Source of the DNA: Benincasa hispida
Taxonomy: Eukaryota > Streptophyta > Magnoliopsida > Cucurbitales > Cucurbitaceae
DNA: 64,000 nt
Reading direction: 5' to 3'
Assembly: GCF_009727055.1 (NCBI RefSeq)
Contig: NC_052360.1
Location: 64,268,874-64,332,873, forward strand
Below, in pieces: positions 11,801-22,682 of this stretch. The translations under genes were made by a program, and so were the position numbers. The number at the start of each line of letters is the position of its first letter. Position 1 is the first letter of the stretch. The notes beneath the pieces were generated by a model that did not search any database, had not been told where the DNA came from, and worked only from the letters and a program-made list of their open reading frames with translations.

Positions 11801-14189
11801 AAGTACAACTGGGCCAAATTACCATTTTGTCCCTGTAGTTACATCTAACTCCTTAAGTACCATTTATTCCTCTAATGAACAATAGATCATAGTCCCACTA
11901 TGACTAAATCCTTCTCGGGCTAAGAGAATGTGTGGTGCCACATTGTTCAAGCCCCGGAATCAGCCCTTAAGGGAGTAATTTATCTACTTACCCCTACTTT
12001 GGGGAAGGAGTGAATTCCATCTTGTGTAGCTGAGTTCCCAACTCCCCAATCAGACGAATCCCCAGAATGGTAGGCTTGTTGAGTTGGTGATCTGACCCCT
12101 CCCACTCATGCAAATCAAAGAACCGCCCTCATAAGTAGGAGTTCACAACTCACTCAGGATTAAGGTCATGTTACCTATGGTCATCCTAGTGAATGAAAGT
12201 CTTAGGTATGAACGGCGTTATTTAAGAGACTAAATATTTCATGGTCCGGTCTTATACAAACTCCTTTGTATAGAGTATCCCCCTTCGCATGTTTAATAGA
12301 TGAATGATCAGGATCAGATCATTTGTATCACTTTACAACATTTATAACACCTACAAAGCGGGCCACACTCATAGTGTTACCAGGATAAGGTATCTCTCCT
12401 TATCCATATACTACAGACCATTTAGGTTATCACTTAAAACACGATCCACTTGTATGTCTCCACATACATATTTAAGTTACAACGATAACCATGGATCTTA
12501 GTTTATTGGTTTGTGATCAATGCAACTAAAATATCTCATATTTCATAGACTGAAGTGAATAAAATATCATATATTATAAATCACAAAAATGTTTGTTCAT
12601 ACAAGTGTTTACAAACTATAGGACCCTACGAGATTTAGGGCATCAACCTAAACATGTACATCAAAGCCTAGCCAACTAAACAACAGTAGTGAAAAAGATG
12701 TATGTACCTTCCAATATGTTAAGTCAAATAAGATTGATCGTTTTTTCCACATTCTATTCAACTCTTTTTGCCTCTTTCATTTGTTCTTCTCAGATTTTCT
12801 AAAACAATTTTGGAAATCTTTGAGTTGGCATCAATTACATTCCCATTTGCAAACCTAGGAGCTTGTCGATCTTTAACTTTTCCACCAAACCATGACTTCT
12901 TTCTTCTATACGGATTAGATAAAGGTAAAACACATCTATGACCCATATACACTAATTTCTTACTATTGTACAACCATTAGGAATGTGTGTGCTCCCCACA
13001 AATTGGACATGCCATCTTGCCCTTTGTTGTGCAACCAACAAGATTTCCATAAGCAGAAAAGTCACTGATCGTCTATATAAGCACAACTCTTAAATTGAAG
13101 TTTGTTTTGCTTACTACATCATAAACTTCCCCTCCATTCCATAACAATTTTAGGTCATCAATTAATGGTTGCAAATACATGTCAATATCATAGCCAGGTG
13201 ATTTAGGACCAAAAATCAGTAATGTTAGCATTATATTTTCTTTCGACATGCATAACTAAGAAGGTAGGTTGCCACCAACTATACCTACTACTAAGGTTAG
13301 AAAATGGGTTGAAACCATCAGTTGCAAGATCAAATCTTAAGTTCCGTGGATCATTTGAAAAGTCTGGCCACTTTGCATCAATTGATTCCCATGAAATGCA
13401 ATCGACTGGATGACGCATCTTGCCATCACTACTTTTATGGTTCATATGCCAGTTAGTAAATTAGCTACATTTGGAACATTCATTTCAATCTTGGAATCAA
13501 TGGAAAATATCTCAATACTTTTGTTGGAACACCTCGTTTCATCTGTTTGGTATGCTTATCCACCTTCCATTGAGAAGCCCCACAAATTGGACAACTCTCT
13601 AAATCTTTATTCTCTTTGGTAAACAAGCAACAATCATTTGCACAAGCATGCATCTTTTCATATCCTAAATCAAATACTTTTAAGAACTTCTTTACTTCAT
13701 AAGTGGATTTGGGATAACGTTGTCAAAGGGTAGCATATCATACAATAGCTCTAAAGGACTTGTGAAACTTTTATCGGTCCAATCATTAGTAGCCTTTACC
13801 TTATATAAGGATACCACAACTAAAATTTTTGTATATTTTGTACAATGAGGATACAAAGAAGTGTTCACGTCTACAATCTTTTGATTGAACATCATTATTT
13901 ACAAATGGTTTCCATCGCTCATGAAAGAAGTACTACAAAAGGGTTGACCATTAAACATACACTCTATAGGTACTTCTTCATCATGATGGTACCAAATCCT
14001 ATAAGTTGGATCCATACCTTTGATAACCAAATGTTCATAGACAACATTGAAGATTTGATGATTCATATTCCTACATGTCTTGCATGGACACAAAATTTTG
14101 TCTACCCGACCCAACACGTTATCTACTTGTTTGACGAAGTTCCATGCTCCCTTTAGATATTCATTGGCCGCTCTATTAAAAAAATCCAA
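8870..14189 (-). pseudogene. CACTA TNP2-like transposase (broken, solo LTR in an intron)
   Basis: The minus-strand transposase gene of the CACTA element. From its start at 14189 the order is: a transposase-associated domain (CPCKTCRN, about residue 35); at 13692-13895 a stretch with WTDKSFTSPLELL; a cysteine motif near 13640-13570 (ACANDCCLF and CPICG); at 13445-12760 the TNP2 core (WPDFSNDPRNLRFDLATDG, GPKSPGYDIDMYLQPLIDDL, MACPICGEH); and at 12759-12719 WKKRSILFDLTYWK. That joins, across an intron holding a 2-kb solo LTR, to ELVLRHNLDVMHVEKNV at about 10625-10580. It continues through 10228 and a DUF4218-like block (about 10230-9990, IHLGYEVRLCGPVQF) to a DUF4216-like block (about 9290-8930, LASQAK). 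Family members cut and paste CACTA ends. At least two premature stops and several frameshifts are visible. Confidence 0.85.
10662..12654 (-). mobile_element. Solo LTR (copia family 1), inside a TNP2 intron
   Basis: About 1,993 bp running TG...CA on the minus strand. It shares long stretches with the LTRs at 15002, 22683 and 33597, including 'agagtttgtataagac', 'gacagttgtactcttcgtac' and the AT-rich distal part. The flanks read TGTAT (10657-10661) and TGTAC (12655-12659), a 5-bp target-site duplication with one change. No internal retrotransposon sequence is present. It lies between the splice donor-like AAG|GTACAT (near 12718) and the acceptor-like ATGTAG (near 10627) of the transposase gene. 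Confidence 0.85.
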
Positions 14190-14604
14190 GTTCCTAATTA
14201 ATATAACTAACTATATTAGTCTATGATTAATTCCATATTAATTTGACGTTCTCTTACCTATTCAAATGAACCCAATCTTTTTCAAACATTCTTCTTCATA
14301 TTATTTCTACAAGAATGCCAAATGTAATTGTTGGATGAGGGTACACAATGGTAAATAAATCTTTCTATGGCTTTAACTCATGGTTATAAAAGAGGTAACT
14401 TTTTTTTTTTCTCAAAATTATTTTTTGAATTAATTAGATTTTGATAAATTCTTGTTCAAGTACTCAATTTTAGTTAAAATCTATACACATACAATATTCA
14501 TAGCAAAATACTAATAACTTCCATTCATAATCTATTAACATTAAAAAATAAAGTATTCAATAATTTCCTAGAATAAAGTTGTCGACTAAAGGATACACGC
14601 TAGA
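14190..14604. other. AT-rich stretch upstream of TNP2
   Basis: This should hold the 5' leader and right subterminal region of the CACTA element. No TTTCTTGTAGTG-type terminus and no subterminal repeat block is seen, so the true end is probably lost. The boundary with the copia fragment is estimated from where RNase H-like coding sequence begins. Confidence 0.4.
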
Positions 14605-14894
14605 TAAAATATTTAGTGAATGTACCAACAATAGTGGATTTAACAATCACTCTCTATTGTGATAACAACGAGGCTATGAAAAATTCGAAGAAGCCTCGGA
14701 GTCATAGTCGGGGCAAACATATAGAGCGAAAATACCATTTGATCAGGGAGATTATGCATCGCGGTGATGTGATAGTCACGAAGATCGCATCGAAGCATAA
14801 CGTTGCTGATCCCTTTACAAAAGCTCTCACGACTAAAGTGTTCGAGGGTCACCTGGAGAGTCTGGGTCTGCGGAACATGCTACATCTTGTCTAG
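14605..14894 (+). pseudogene. Copia RNase H C-terminal fragment
   Basis: About 95 residues of the C-terminal end of a Ty1-copia polyprotein. It carries TLYCDNNEAMKNSKKP, GKHIERKYHLIREI and ADPFTKALTTKVFEGHLESL. In intact elements RNase H degrades the RNA of the RNA-DNA hybrid during reverse transcription. The frame ends at 14892-14894, about 110 bp before the LTR, as expected for the end of pol. Everything upstream (gag, protease, integrase, RT) is missing. It closely resembles 31288-31610, so both come from the same copia family. Confidence 0.9.
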
Positions 14895-14986
14895 GGCAAG
14901 TGGAAGATGATACTGGGGTATGCCCTAGTTTATTGTATATTGTACATGTTTTCTCTTATATTATACATTAGTCTCCCGAGGCATTA

Positions 14987-15001
14987 GAACAAGTGGGAGA
15001 T
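14987..15001 (+). promoter_or_regulatory. Polypurine tract before LTR
   Basis: The purine-rich stretch around aagtgggaga ends just before TGTTGAG at 15002. This is the plus-strand primer site expected next to a copia 3' LTR, and it fixes the LTR start. Confidence 0.75.
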
Positions 15002-15204
15002 TGTTGAGATTGGTGTCCTAATTCTCCTGTAGTCTTGTTGTTTTTAATTATACACATTGTTTATGAATAAAATAAGTGTTATTTCATTCTAGCATTTACT
15101 CATATCCAATAAAAAAAAGTTCCATGGTTATCTTATGTAAACTTAAGTGTGTATATGAGATATAACCTAAATAGGTCTGTAGTATAAGGATTAAGGTGGG
15201 ATAC

Positions 15205-17310
15205 TGATGACATGCAGAAATGCATGTCATCTTAGGCCTTCTATTTAGAATTATGAGGGCTGTTAAGCAGAATATGCGACAATTATGTTAGGATTCCATG
15301 AGAAAATGAGCTTGCATTGTTCAGCAATGATGAATCTGGCTAACCCATTATTATGCGTTCAATGTTCTATTTTTTGTAGCTAACGCATGAAGTGGACTAA
15401 AAAACGGAAGCCGACCACCGCATAGACAACCGCATGTGGAGAAACTCTCCATCACAAAGGCGAACGCGTTCAATCAATGCATGGGTGTTGCGGTAGTCAG
15501 CCGCATGCGTCCATCACATGGGAGTTGCGGTCGTCAAAGCGATTACGGTCATCGTGTAGAGTTGCGGTATTAAGCAAATGCAGTCACTGCATGATTGCGG
15601 CTACACAATAATGCATAATAGAGGGATCAAGCAAGGTTGGTGGAATGAACGCATCAATGTACATCTGAGGAAAATCAAAAGCTGATGTTGACATTTCACC
15701 TACCATGCCGTTAGCAGCAAAGATTCAGAAAGGACTAACGGCGGCGCGAATGTCAGAATCAGAGCAGTCCATTAATGCTGTCGCGATCCAAGCTCTATAT
15801 AAAAGAAGCCAATGAGCAGAATTTCAACTTATCCAGAGTTTTCGCCTGAGGTTCACCTTAGGGCGGATCAGGGTTTATCCCTGCGCAGACACCCAGACAA
15901 GAATGCATGAGAAGAAGCTGAGGAGTTCTTCACCTCCTTCATGCCATTCCGAGTGACGAACCGAAGCCTTCGATACGAGCTAGATCTCGAGAGAGTCAGC
16001 TCCACCGCTCATCCATGGCACCACTGGCAGTCTTGACGCACATCCGTTGGAAGCAAAGACTTGCTTCCAGCTGGTCATTTCATTTTCTCTTCTTTTCTTA
16101 TATTGTATTGTATTACATTTTGTGATTAAGGAATTAATAAATTATGTGCTCAATGCATTTCTGTGTTTCCTTCGATTCTATCTCTACCTTTCTTTACTTA
16201 GCATCCATAACTTCATTGCGTCAGTTAGTGAGATTGCTAGAGTATCGCATACTTAGTCACGTGGATTAGAGATATGAAGCATGTAGCAAACCACCGAGAG
16301 GCGTGCGTTGCGTGAGTGTGTGAGTAAACCTTATTTGCTTAGTGTGAAGCTGTAGTAATGCCTATCTATAGGCGGACGCAACACTTGTCTATAAGTAAAG
16401 TCAGCAACAACTAACTGCCCGAGAGGGTAAGTGGTTGGTCACATTAAGCAATGTAAGTTATTGTTCACTAGAGATAAGAATAATCTTATGTCAGCAAAGT
16501 TTATGCGGTTACCTTGTCTTATGAGCACTTCATTCATCATTTAGGCATACTTGAGAGAGTAGTCTAAAACCCAAATCTAAGACTCGAGAGAGTGGATTGG
16601 AACGCATAAGCAAGAATGGGAACTTAGAGATAAGCTCCGTTTGCTATCAAACAACGTATGCACCCTACGGATAGGATATTGCATGCGTCCAGAAAGTAGG
16701 ATACGGTGGTATGCGACTAGCACGTGAGCGGGTTATGGAGGTTTAGATAGGCATAGGCTTCCCGAAAATATCGTAGATACACCGCATACGTCTTAGAGTT
16801 AGGCTCAAGTGTGTGTATCATGATCGCATGGCTTGCGTTGACTAAGGTTGCCCTTGCAGTCACTCTTAAGGGTTGCAATGAAGACATCTCCACATTTTAT
16901 CTATTTTTCCATCCACTTACTTCCTGTCAATAGTTGTCGTGTCTTTACCTCTCATTCTCATTCTCATTGCGTTGTCTGTTACTTAGAAGTAGGAGTAGTG
17001 TTAGCATAGAAACCCCTCCATCATTCTTTATATTTAACCGCCGCATGCACATTACCGCATACACCTTGCTACAAGTCCCTGAGTTCGACCTCGGATCACT
17101 CGAGAAACTTGTGTTCGCGTTATACTTGGCGTGAGCGTAAGAAAACTTGTGATAGGACACATGGTCATTGCATACATTCGTTAACGCATAGTCATTCCAA
17201 CGCATGACCATCGACACATGATAATCAATGCATACATTAAGAACATCATCGCATATTGCGCCCACGAAATTTTAGTTGTTGAGTAATTGACATCTAATTT
17301 CCCGTCATCA
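15205..17310 (+). mobile_element. Solo LTR (family 2), GATAC target duplication
   Basis: 2,106 bp beginning TGATGAC and ending GTCATCA, so the ends are 7-bp inverted repeats with TG...CA. Both sides carry GATAC (15200-15204 and 17311-17315), and removing the insert restores the surrounding LTR. A TATATAAAAG box at 15796-15805, about 590 bp in, is the likely promoter. The first 27 bases form a hairpin. The interior is rich in 'gcatgcg' and 'ttgcggt' phrases. The short open frames at 16047, 16934 and 16945 are chance frames. I could not assign a superfamily from the LTR alone. Confidence 0.92.
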
Positions 17311-18544
17311 GATACTTGATCTTGGTGACACTATGGATACGACCCACTTTGTAGGGGTTTTCAAGTGTTGTAAACTACTATAGATGGTAAATTCTGACTA
17401 TTCATGTGGAGACATGCGAGTGGAGGTGTCCTATACAAAGAGTTTGTATAAGACTGGACCACGAGATGACTAGACTTTGTATATTATACCGTTAATACTA
17501 GAGACTTACATCTCACCTAAACGACCATAGGTGACATGACCTTAATCCTGAGTGTTTTGGGAACTTCTGCCTTTGAGGGCGGTCCTTTGATTAGTATGGG
17601 TGAGAGTGGCCGGATTGCCAACTCATCATGCCTACCTTTTTAGGAACTTGTTTGATCTGGGAGCTGGGAACTCAATTACACAAGATGGAATTCACTTCTT
17701 CCCCGAAGTAGGGGTAAGTAGAGAGATTGCTCTCTTAAGGACTGATTCCGGGGCTTGAACATAGTGGCCATAACTTCTCTTTGGAAGAAAGGACTCAGTC
17801 TTAGTAGGACTATGACTTATGTTCATTAGAGGGATCAGTTATACTTAAGGAGTTAGATGTAATTTCAGGGGCATAACGATTATTGGCCGAGCTTTACTTA
17901 CGAACAATCTGTGAAGGGTTGTGGCGCTGTTGATTGGTTAAGATGGACACATAATATATCTGTAGTAAGGAGAGTTCAGCTGTCGGTCTTTAGTGGAGTG
18001 CATGGCAGTTAACGGATGGTGGATCCCATGACTAAAGAGTTTAGTCAGTTATTCACGTACCGTTGGAGCTTCGAGGTACAAGTCCATAAAGTCCCCTTGA
18101 TAGCTCAATGGATTCAAGTTGAGGATCAGTTCTTGGTGTTGATTTGAAATATTCAAATTGACAAGAGGTAATTCGATTATATATGATATGATCGGTATGA
18201 TGTATGAGATACATCTAGTAGAGGGTTAATGTAAATGAGTTTTACATTAAGTACCATGAAATAGAAAAAAAAGCTATGGTTTGTATGTTTCATGAGATGA
18301 AATATTAAAACTATAGGTTATAAATATAGTATTATAAGTTGGTTATCATTTATTTATAATAATATTAACTATTGGATAATTATCTCTTTTTCTTTAATAA
18401 CTAATTGAGTGGGAGGTTATTGGTGGTTTCATGATAACCATGAGATAAAAGGAAAAATGTTTTCCTAAATTTAGTAAATGTTAATTTGAGATTTCCACTC
18501 TCGGAAAGTTCTCACGGATAGGTTGTCAAGTAAATTAGATTTAC

Positions 18545-18740
18545 TAAACGACCGCTTGGAGAAGCTAGATGATTCGTGGAGTATTCCTACACGATAGACA
18601 CTCAACTAGTTGATGAGCTAAACGATTGTATAGCTTTTACTAGACGATCATATAACTTTTGTTAAACGATCGAGCATCGACCTATACGATAGGCTTTGTC
18701 ATCTCTCACTTGCTCAATCGTTTACACGATTATTCTCCTC
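18545..18740 (+). repeat. Degenerate ACGATCG-type array in LTR
   Basis: A run of 'aaacgaccgcttgg', 'aaacgattgtatag', 'agacgatcatataac', 'aaacgatcgagc' and 'tacgatagg' at roughly 20-40 bp spacing. The same core recurs in other LTRs of this window (24370-24545, 55838-56115, 60650-60870). Confidence 0.7.
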
Positions 18741-19188
18741 CTATCTCATCCCCTAACCAAGTCCACATAGAGCCCACACTCTGGGTTCTCACACCAAGAA
18801 TACCAAGATAACCTTTTGGTGGTGTCATACTTAACTCGACATAGCTGAGGTTCTGTGGAGGCCATTCGTGGTGTTTGGGGTGTTTGTGCCTTGGTGATTG
18901 CTTTGTTCGAGTTCACTGTGATCGTGTAGTGTAGCAGTCGTGTTATACGAACGTTCTGTGTTGCTGTATTGTTGTGATCGAGCGTTCGTGATTAAGGGAT
19001 CTTTAAGATGAGTCTTCAAAGGTATGTGAATTCTTCCCTTGATCGTGTAGTAAAGCATGCTGTAATTTTTGTTTTGTGCATAGCCTATTGTTTCCATTTG
19101 TGACTGTAATTATGTATGTTCATATATGATTGAAATTTGGAAAGGTCCTTCCGCTGCTCATGGAAATCCTCATGTCTGATTTCCTTCA

Positions 19189-19504
19189 GTTGGATCATTA
19201 CATTTGTATCAAATACAAAGTGAGTCATATCCATAGTGTTACCAAGATAAGGTACCCAACCTTGTCCCTATACTATAGATCCTTTAGGTTGTATCTTGAA
19301 CATTGATCCTTGTATGTCTCCACATACAGCTCAAGACTCATAAGATAGCCTTGAGTGTTAGTTTATTGGATTTAGAGTTATTAAGACAAAATAGACAACA
19401 ATACAAGCAATAACATTGATCGAATTAACATCCATAACTCTTTATTGATGACGGTCAATTAATAAAATTTATTATGTACAAGGTTTAGGGCATAAAACCC
19501 AACA
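19189..19504 (-). mobile_element. Copia family 1b LTR fragment
   Basis: On the minus strand this begins TGTTGGGTTTTATGCCC (from 19504). It follows the first 300 bp of the same type of LTR as the copies at 38357 and 51945: a 'tgtatgtggagacatac'-like phrase and a 'gataaggtac'-like phrase recur in order. It stops abruptly where the plus-strand LTR ends at 19188, so it is truncated, perhaps by insertion of that element. Confidence 0.75.
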
Positions 19505-22010
19505 ATTAGATGAACGCGTACCTGCCATAAAAAAAGCTTTAACATCGTCTGTGACAACACATTTGTCTTCAGTAAAACTCACGTTTAGACCTTGATCACA
19601 TAGCTGACTAATGCTAATAAGATTTGCAGTGAGCCCTTCAACCAGCATAACATCATTTAAGGATGGAAGACCTCGGTAATTATGTTTGCTTTCTCAATGA
19701 TCTTTCCAAAGGCACCATCTTTAAATGTGACCTTTTTAGACCTGAAAAATTTGAGATTAAACAAAGAGCTCTTTTCATCAGTCATATGTCGAGAGCTTCC
19801 ACTATCAAAGTACCAATATTCTTTAGTAGAAGATTTAAGGGATGTCAGTACAACATTGCATCTATTCTGAACATTCTCCACTCCCCAAACCTGTTTTACT
19901 TTTGATTCTCTTTGAAAGTTGTTTTGAGGGAAGTGAGGAGCCTTTCTAAAGTTTGTGGATCTGTGAAGAATACTTAGCAATTGATAACAAAATGGTCGTT
20001 TATGGCCCACTCTTCTACAATAGTGACAAATTCATCTTGGTCTGTAAATTCGGTTGGCTTCCTTTGTTGGATAGTTAAAGGATATACCTGCAAAACCATA
20101 AGACTTTGTGAGCTCTAACAAACTCAATCTTTTGCTTCCTTTTGAACTGAGAATGTTTATTACACTTTTTCCCCTTTAGAAAAGCATAGCTCAAAATTAT
20201 AACCAGTTGTCTTTCCCTTTGTCAATATTTTCTCTAGAGACTCAATAGCAGTGTTCAACATCCTTACATTTTTACATATAGAGTCTTTTTCAGATCTAAT
20301 CTGATTAAGTTCTCGCTTCAGATCTGCAATAGTAGACATAAGTCTAAGATTGCCAGCTATCAAAGTGTCAATTCTTTCTTTTTGCATATTAAGAACTTTC
20401 AGTCATTTTCCATTTGATAAAAAGACAGTTGCAAATATAGACATTAGACCCAACGTATTAGTAGATATAACATAATGTAAAAAAAATTGCAAATATGCCA
20501 AATTTAAATAGTCTATCAGTGATAGATCATATTATTGGTAGGAGTCTATTAGTGATAGACCATATCATTGGTAAGAGTCTATCGACGATAGAAGTCTATC
20601 GCTGATAGACTTGTCTATATTTGCAATTTTTTTTAAAATGATATTATACGCGTGGTTATTATTCCTAAAAATGCTACCAATTGCAATTATCCTTTAATAA
20701 AAAGAGCTTGATATGAGGGATTGTTAGACACATGTTTGGCAGTGTTGTGAACATTTTTTGCATACATATCATACTTAGAAATCTCAAAAGACAAGGTGTT
20801 AGATGATATGTTACTAATAAGTGCTTTGATATCCTCCTTTGAGTCACTATTGTCTTCAAACTCATAATTAGATATAGTTAAAACATAACTTTTACCCTGC
20901 TTCTTCAAGAAATTAGGACATTCTGCTTGAAAGTGTCCATAGCCTTCACATTCTATGTATTTGAAATACTTTTCTTTTTGAAAATCTAAAGCTTCTAACT
21001 TGTCATCTTCTTTCCTACTACTTTGAATTTTGACTTGCTTGAGAGGAAGAGAGCCATTAGACTTACTATTTTTAGAATTAAAATTGTTAGGCTTATTTCT
21101 AAATCGTTTGAGAACACAGTTGAATTGTTTTAAAAACAATGAAATACATTTAGCAAGGGAATCTTCAGTCTCTTTATCAGGATCATCATGCTCATCATCA
21201 ACTAAGGACTGTAAAACAATTCTCTTATTTTTCTTCTCAAACTTTCCATTTAGGAACATCTCGAAAGTGAGCAAAGAGCCAAATAGTTCATCTACTTTCA
21301 AGGATGTTGTTTTTTAAGCCTCCTTGATGGCAGTAACTCTCATATCAATATCTTAGGTAGATACCTAAGCACCTTCCAAACTAGTATTTCTTATGAAATT
21401 TTCTCTCCTAGAGAAAAAAAAATTCATTTTCAATGTCCAACAACCGAACATTGAATTCAACAATAGATTCATCATCATGCATTTTGAGATTCTCAAAATA
21501 AAGTTAACAACTACAACCTTGACATTTTAAATTTGAAGTTCCTTCATGAGCAACGAAAAAAATATCCCATGCCTCCTTATTAGAGATGCACGTATTAATC
21601 ATTTGAATTTGTCGTGATCAAGACCATTAAATATGCTTGAGAATTCCCTAATGATGCTTCATTTTTAGATTCAGACCACTGAAATTGTGGTTTCAAGTTT
21701 TCCTTTCCATCATCAGTTTGGTGGTTGGATGAGATCAACTAGTGACTATAACCTTCCATGTTTTACTATCAATCAACTTTAGAAAGGCAGTCATTTGAGC
21801 TTTCCAGTATGAATAGTTTGATCCATCTAGAACAGTGGGACGAGTGGTGGAGTCACCTTCTTTGATTTTATCCATGATTGAAGCACCTGAGATAAAGGTG
21901 ACCCATTATGATACAAATTGAAAACGCGATAGGTTGACTCGTCACTCAAATTACAAATGTTAAATGGAAAACATTGACAAGTACTGTAACAACAAAATAC
22001 TAACAACAAG
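19505..22010 (-). pseudogene. SIRE-type copia gag, protease and pre-integrase remnant
   Basis: Minus-strand Ty1-copia internal sequence, read right to left. Near 21870-21740 lies the gag N-terminus (DGSNYSYWKAQMTAFLKLID). 21301-20687 is the gag middle with a zinc-knuckle region, and 20387-20160 is a coiled-coil-like stretch. At about 19810-19780 the protease motif YFDSGSSRHMTDE keeps the catalytic DSG. A pre-integrase piece (LISISQLCDQGL) follows near 19600 in another frame. In the zinc knuckle the first cysteine is Y (KYIECEGYGHFQAEC instead of C-x2-C-x4-H-x4-C). Frameshifts and stops are frequent. A 268-bp MITE separates the two gag pieces. The left end is cut by an LTR fragment, and no RT follows. 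The SIRE assignment rests on gag style. Confidence 0.8.
20425..20692. mobile_element. Palindromic MITE with TCTATCAGTGATAGA-type repeats
   Basis: A 268-bp insertion in SIRE gag. It is flanked by TTTGATAAAAAG (20413-20424) and TTTAATAAAAAG (20693-20704), a direct repeat with one difference. The ends are related inverted sequences (left ...GTTGCAAATATAGAC, right ...TTGCAATTATCC and GTCTATATTTGCAA). The centre carries several palindromic 'tctatcagtgataga' units. From memory this is a very common cucurbit MITE with long (Mutator-like) target duplications. Confidence 0.75.
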
Positions 22011-22682
22011 AAAACAAGTAAATGCACATAGAAGGTAACTCAATTCGACAATAAACCACCTACATTTGAGGGGCAGTGTGCCTAGGAAAGATAATCCACT
22101 AATATTAAAGAGTTAAGCAATTACAACGTAGTACTTATCTATAATACACCGGTTACTACAGTGACTCACATAGAGCCCAACTCACAAGTCACCTAGACTC
22201 CCCTTAGATGTGAGACTCACTCTCAATTGTACTTAGACTCCCCCTAAGCATGATAATATTAATGTTGAACACTTTAGCTTTCGACAATGTGTGAGACTCC
22301 TCTCCACTTGATTATCTTCCTTGTAATTCAGTGAATTACCTTCACTGACGAATCTTAGGTCCTTCCTAAGATGGAGAAATTCTTTTCATGCATGAAGTGA
22401 TGTCTTAGGCACCCCTTAAGACAGAAGTTTTTGAACTATTCAACCAATGAAGTAGCACAACGGAATTACGTGAGCAAAGATAAAAAAAAATCATGTTACA
22501 CAAATAAGCTAGCAAGAAGGAAAAAGCACTCTCCCACAATGAAAAAAATGTAGCAACCCTAAATGAGAGCCATTATTCTCCTTTTAAGGATGTGGGCAAT
22601 TAAGGAAAGAACTTTTAGAAAAATATTTTTTTTGTTAGAATAAGGTTGCACCATAAATAAGGAAAATATTGAACAACATACA
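22011..22682. other. Unassigned sequence upstream of SIRE gag
   Basis: By position this could be the leader of the minus-strand SIRE element, but no LTR, primer-binding site or coding region was recognised. Several 'gtgagactc...ctccccctaa' phrases repeat loosely between 22150 and 22330. The short open frames at 21827 and 22559 are not convincing. Confidence 0.35.

Larger units (their letters stand above)
3386..14600 (-). mobile_element. CACTA (En/Spm-type) DNA transposon, right end missing
   Basis: A large CACTA-superfamily element read on the minus strand. Its left end carries a decayed CACTACAAGAAA-type terminus (cattacaagaaa at 3386) followed by about 700 bp of short subterminal repeats. 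Two genes follow the usual plant CACTA plan: a TNP2-like transposase (14189 to about 8870) and then a TnpA-like second gene (8176 to 4662). No matching right terminus was found before copia sequence begins at about 14605, so that end appears truncated. A solo LTR (10662-12654) lies inside. Both genes contain stops and frameshifts, so the copy is not autonomous. Confidence 0.85.
15002..19188 (+). mobile_element. Copia family 1 3' LTR, interrupted
   Basis: The LTR runs from TGTTGAGATTGG (15002) to ...TTTCCTTCA (19188). It is split at 15204/17311 by a 2,106-bp solo LTR of another family plus its GATAC duplication, leaving about 2,076 bp of its own. It follows an RNase H fragment and a polypurine tract, so it is the 3' LTR of a 5'-truncated element. 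A degenerate palindromic array with ACGATCG-like cores lies at about 18545-18740. The short open frame at 18831-19097 is inside the LTR and is not a gene. Confidence 0.85.

Noticed and set aside
22011..22682. Possible 5' LTR of the SIRE piece
   Set aside because: No TG...CA boundaries, primer-binding site or second copy was found.
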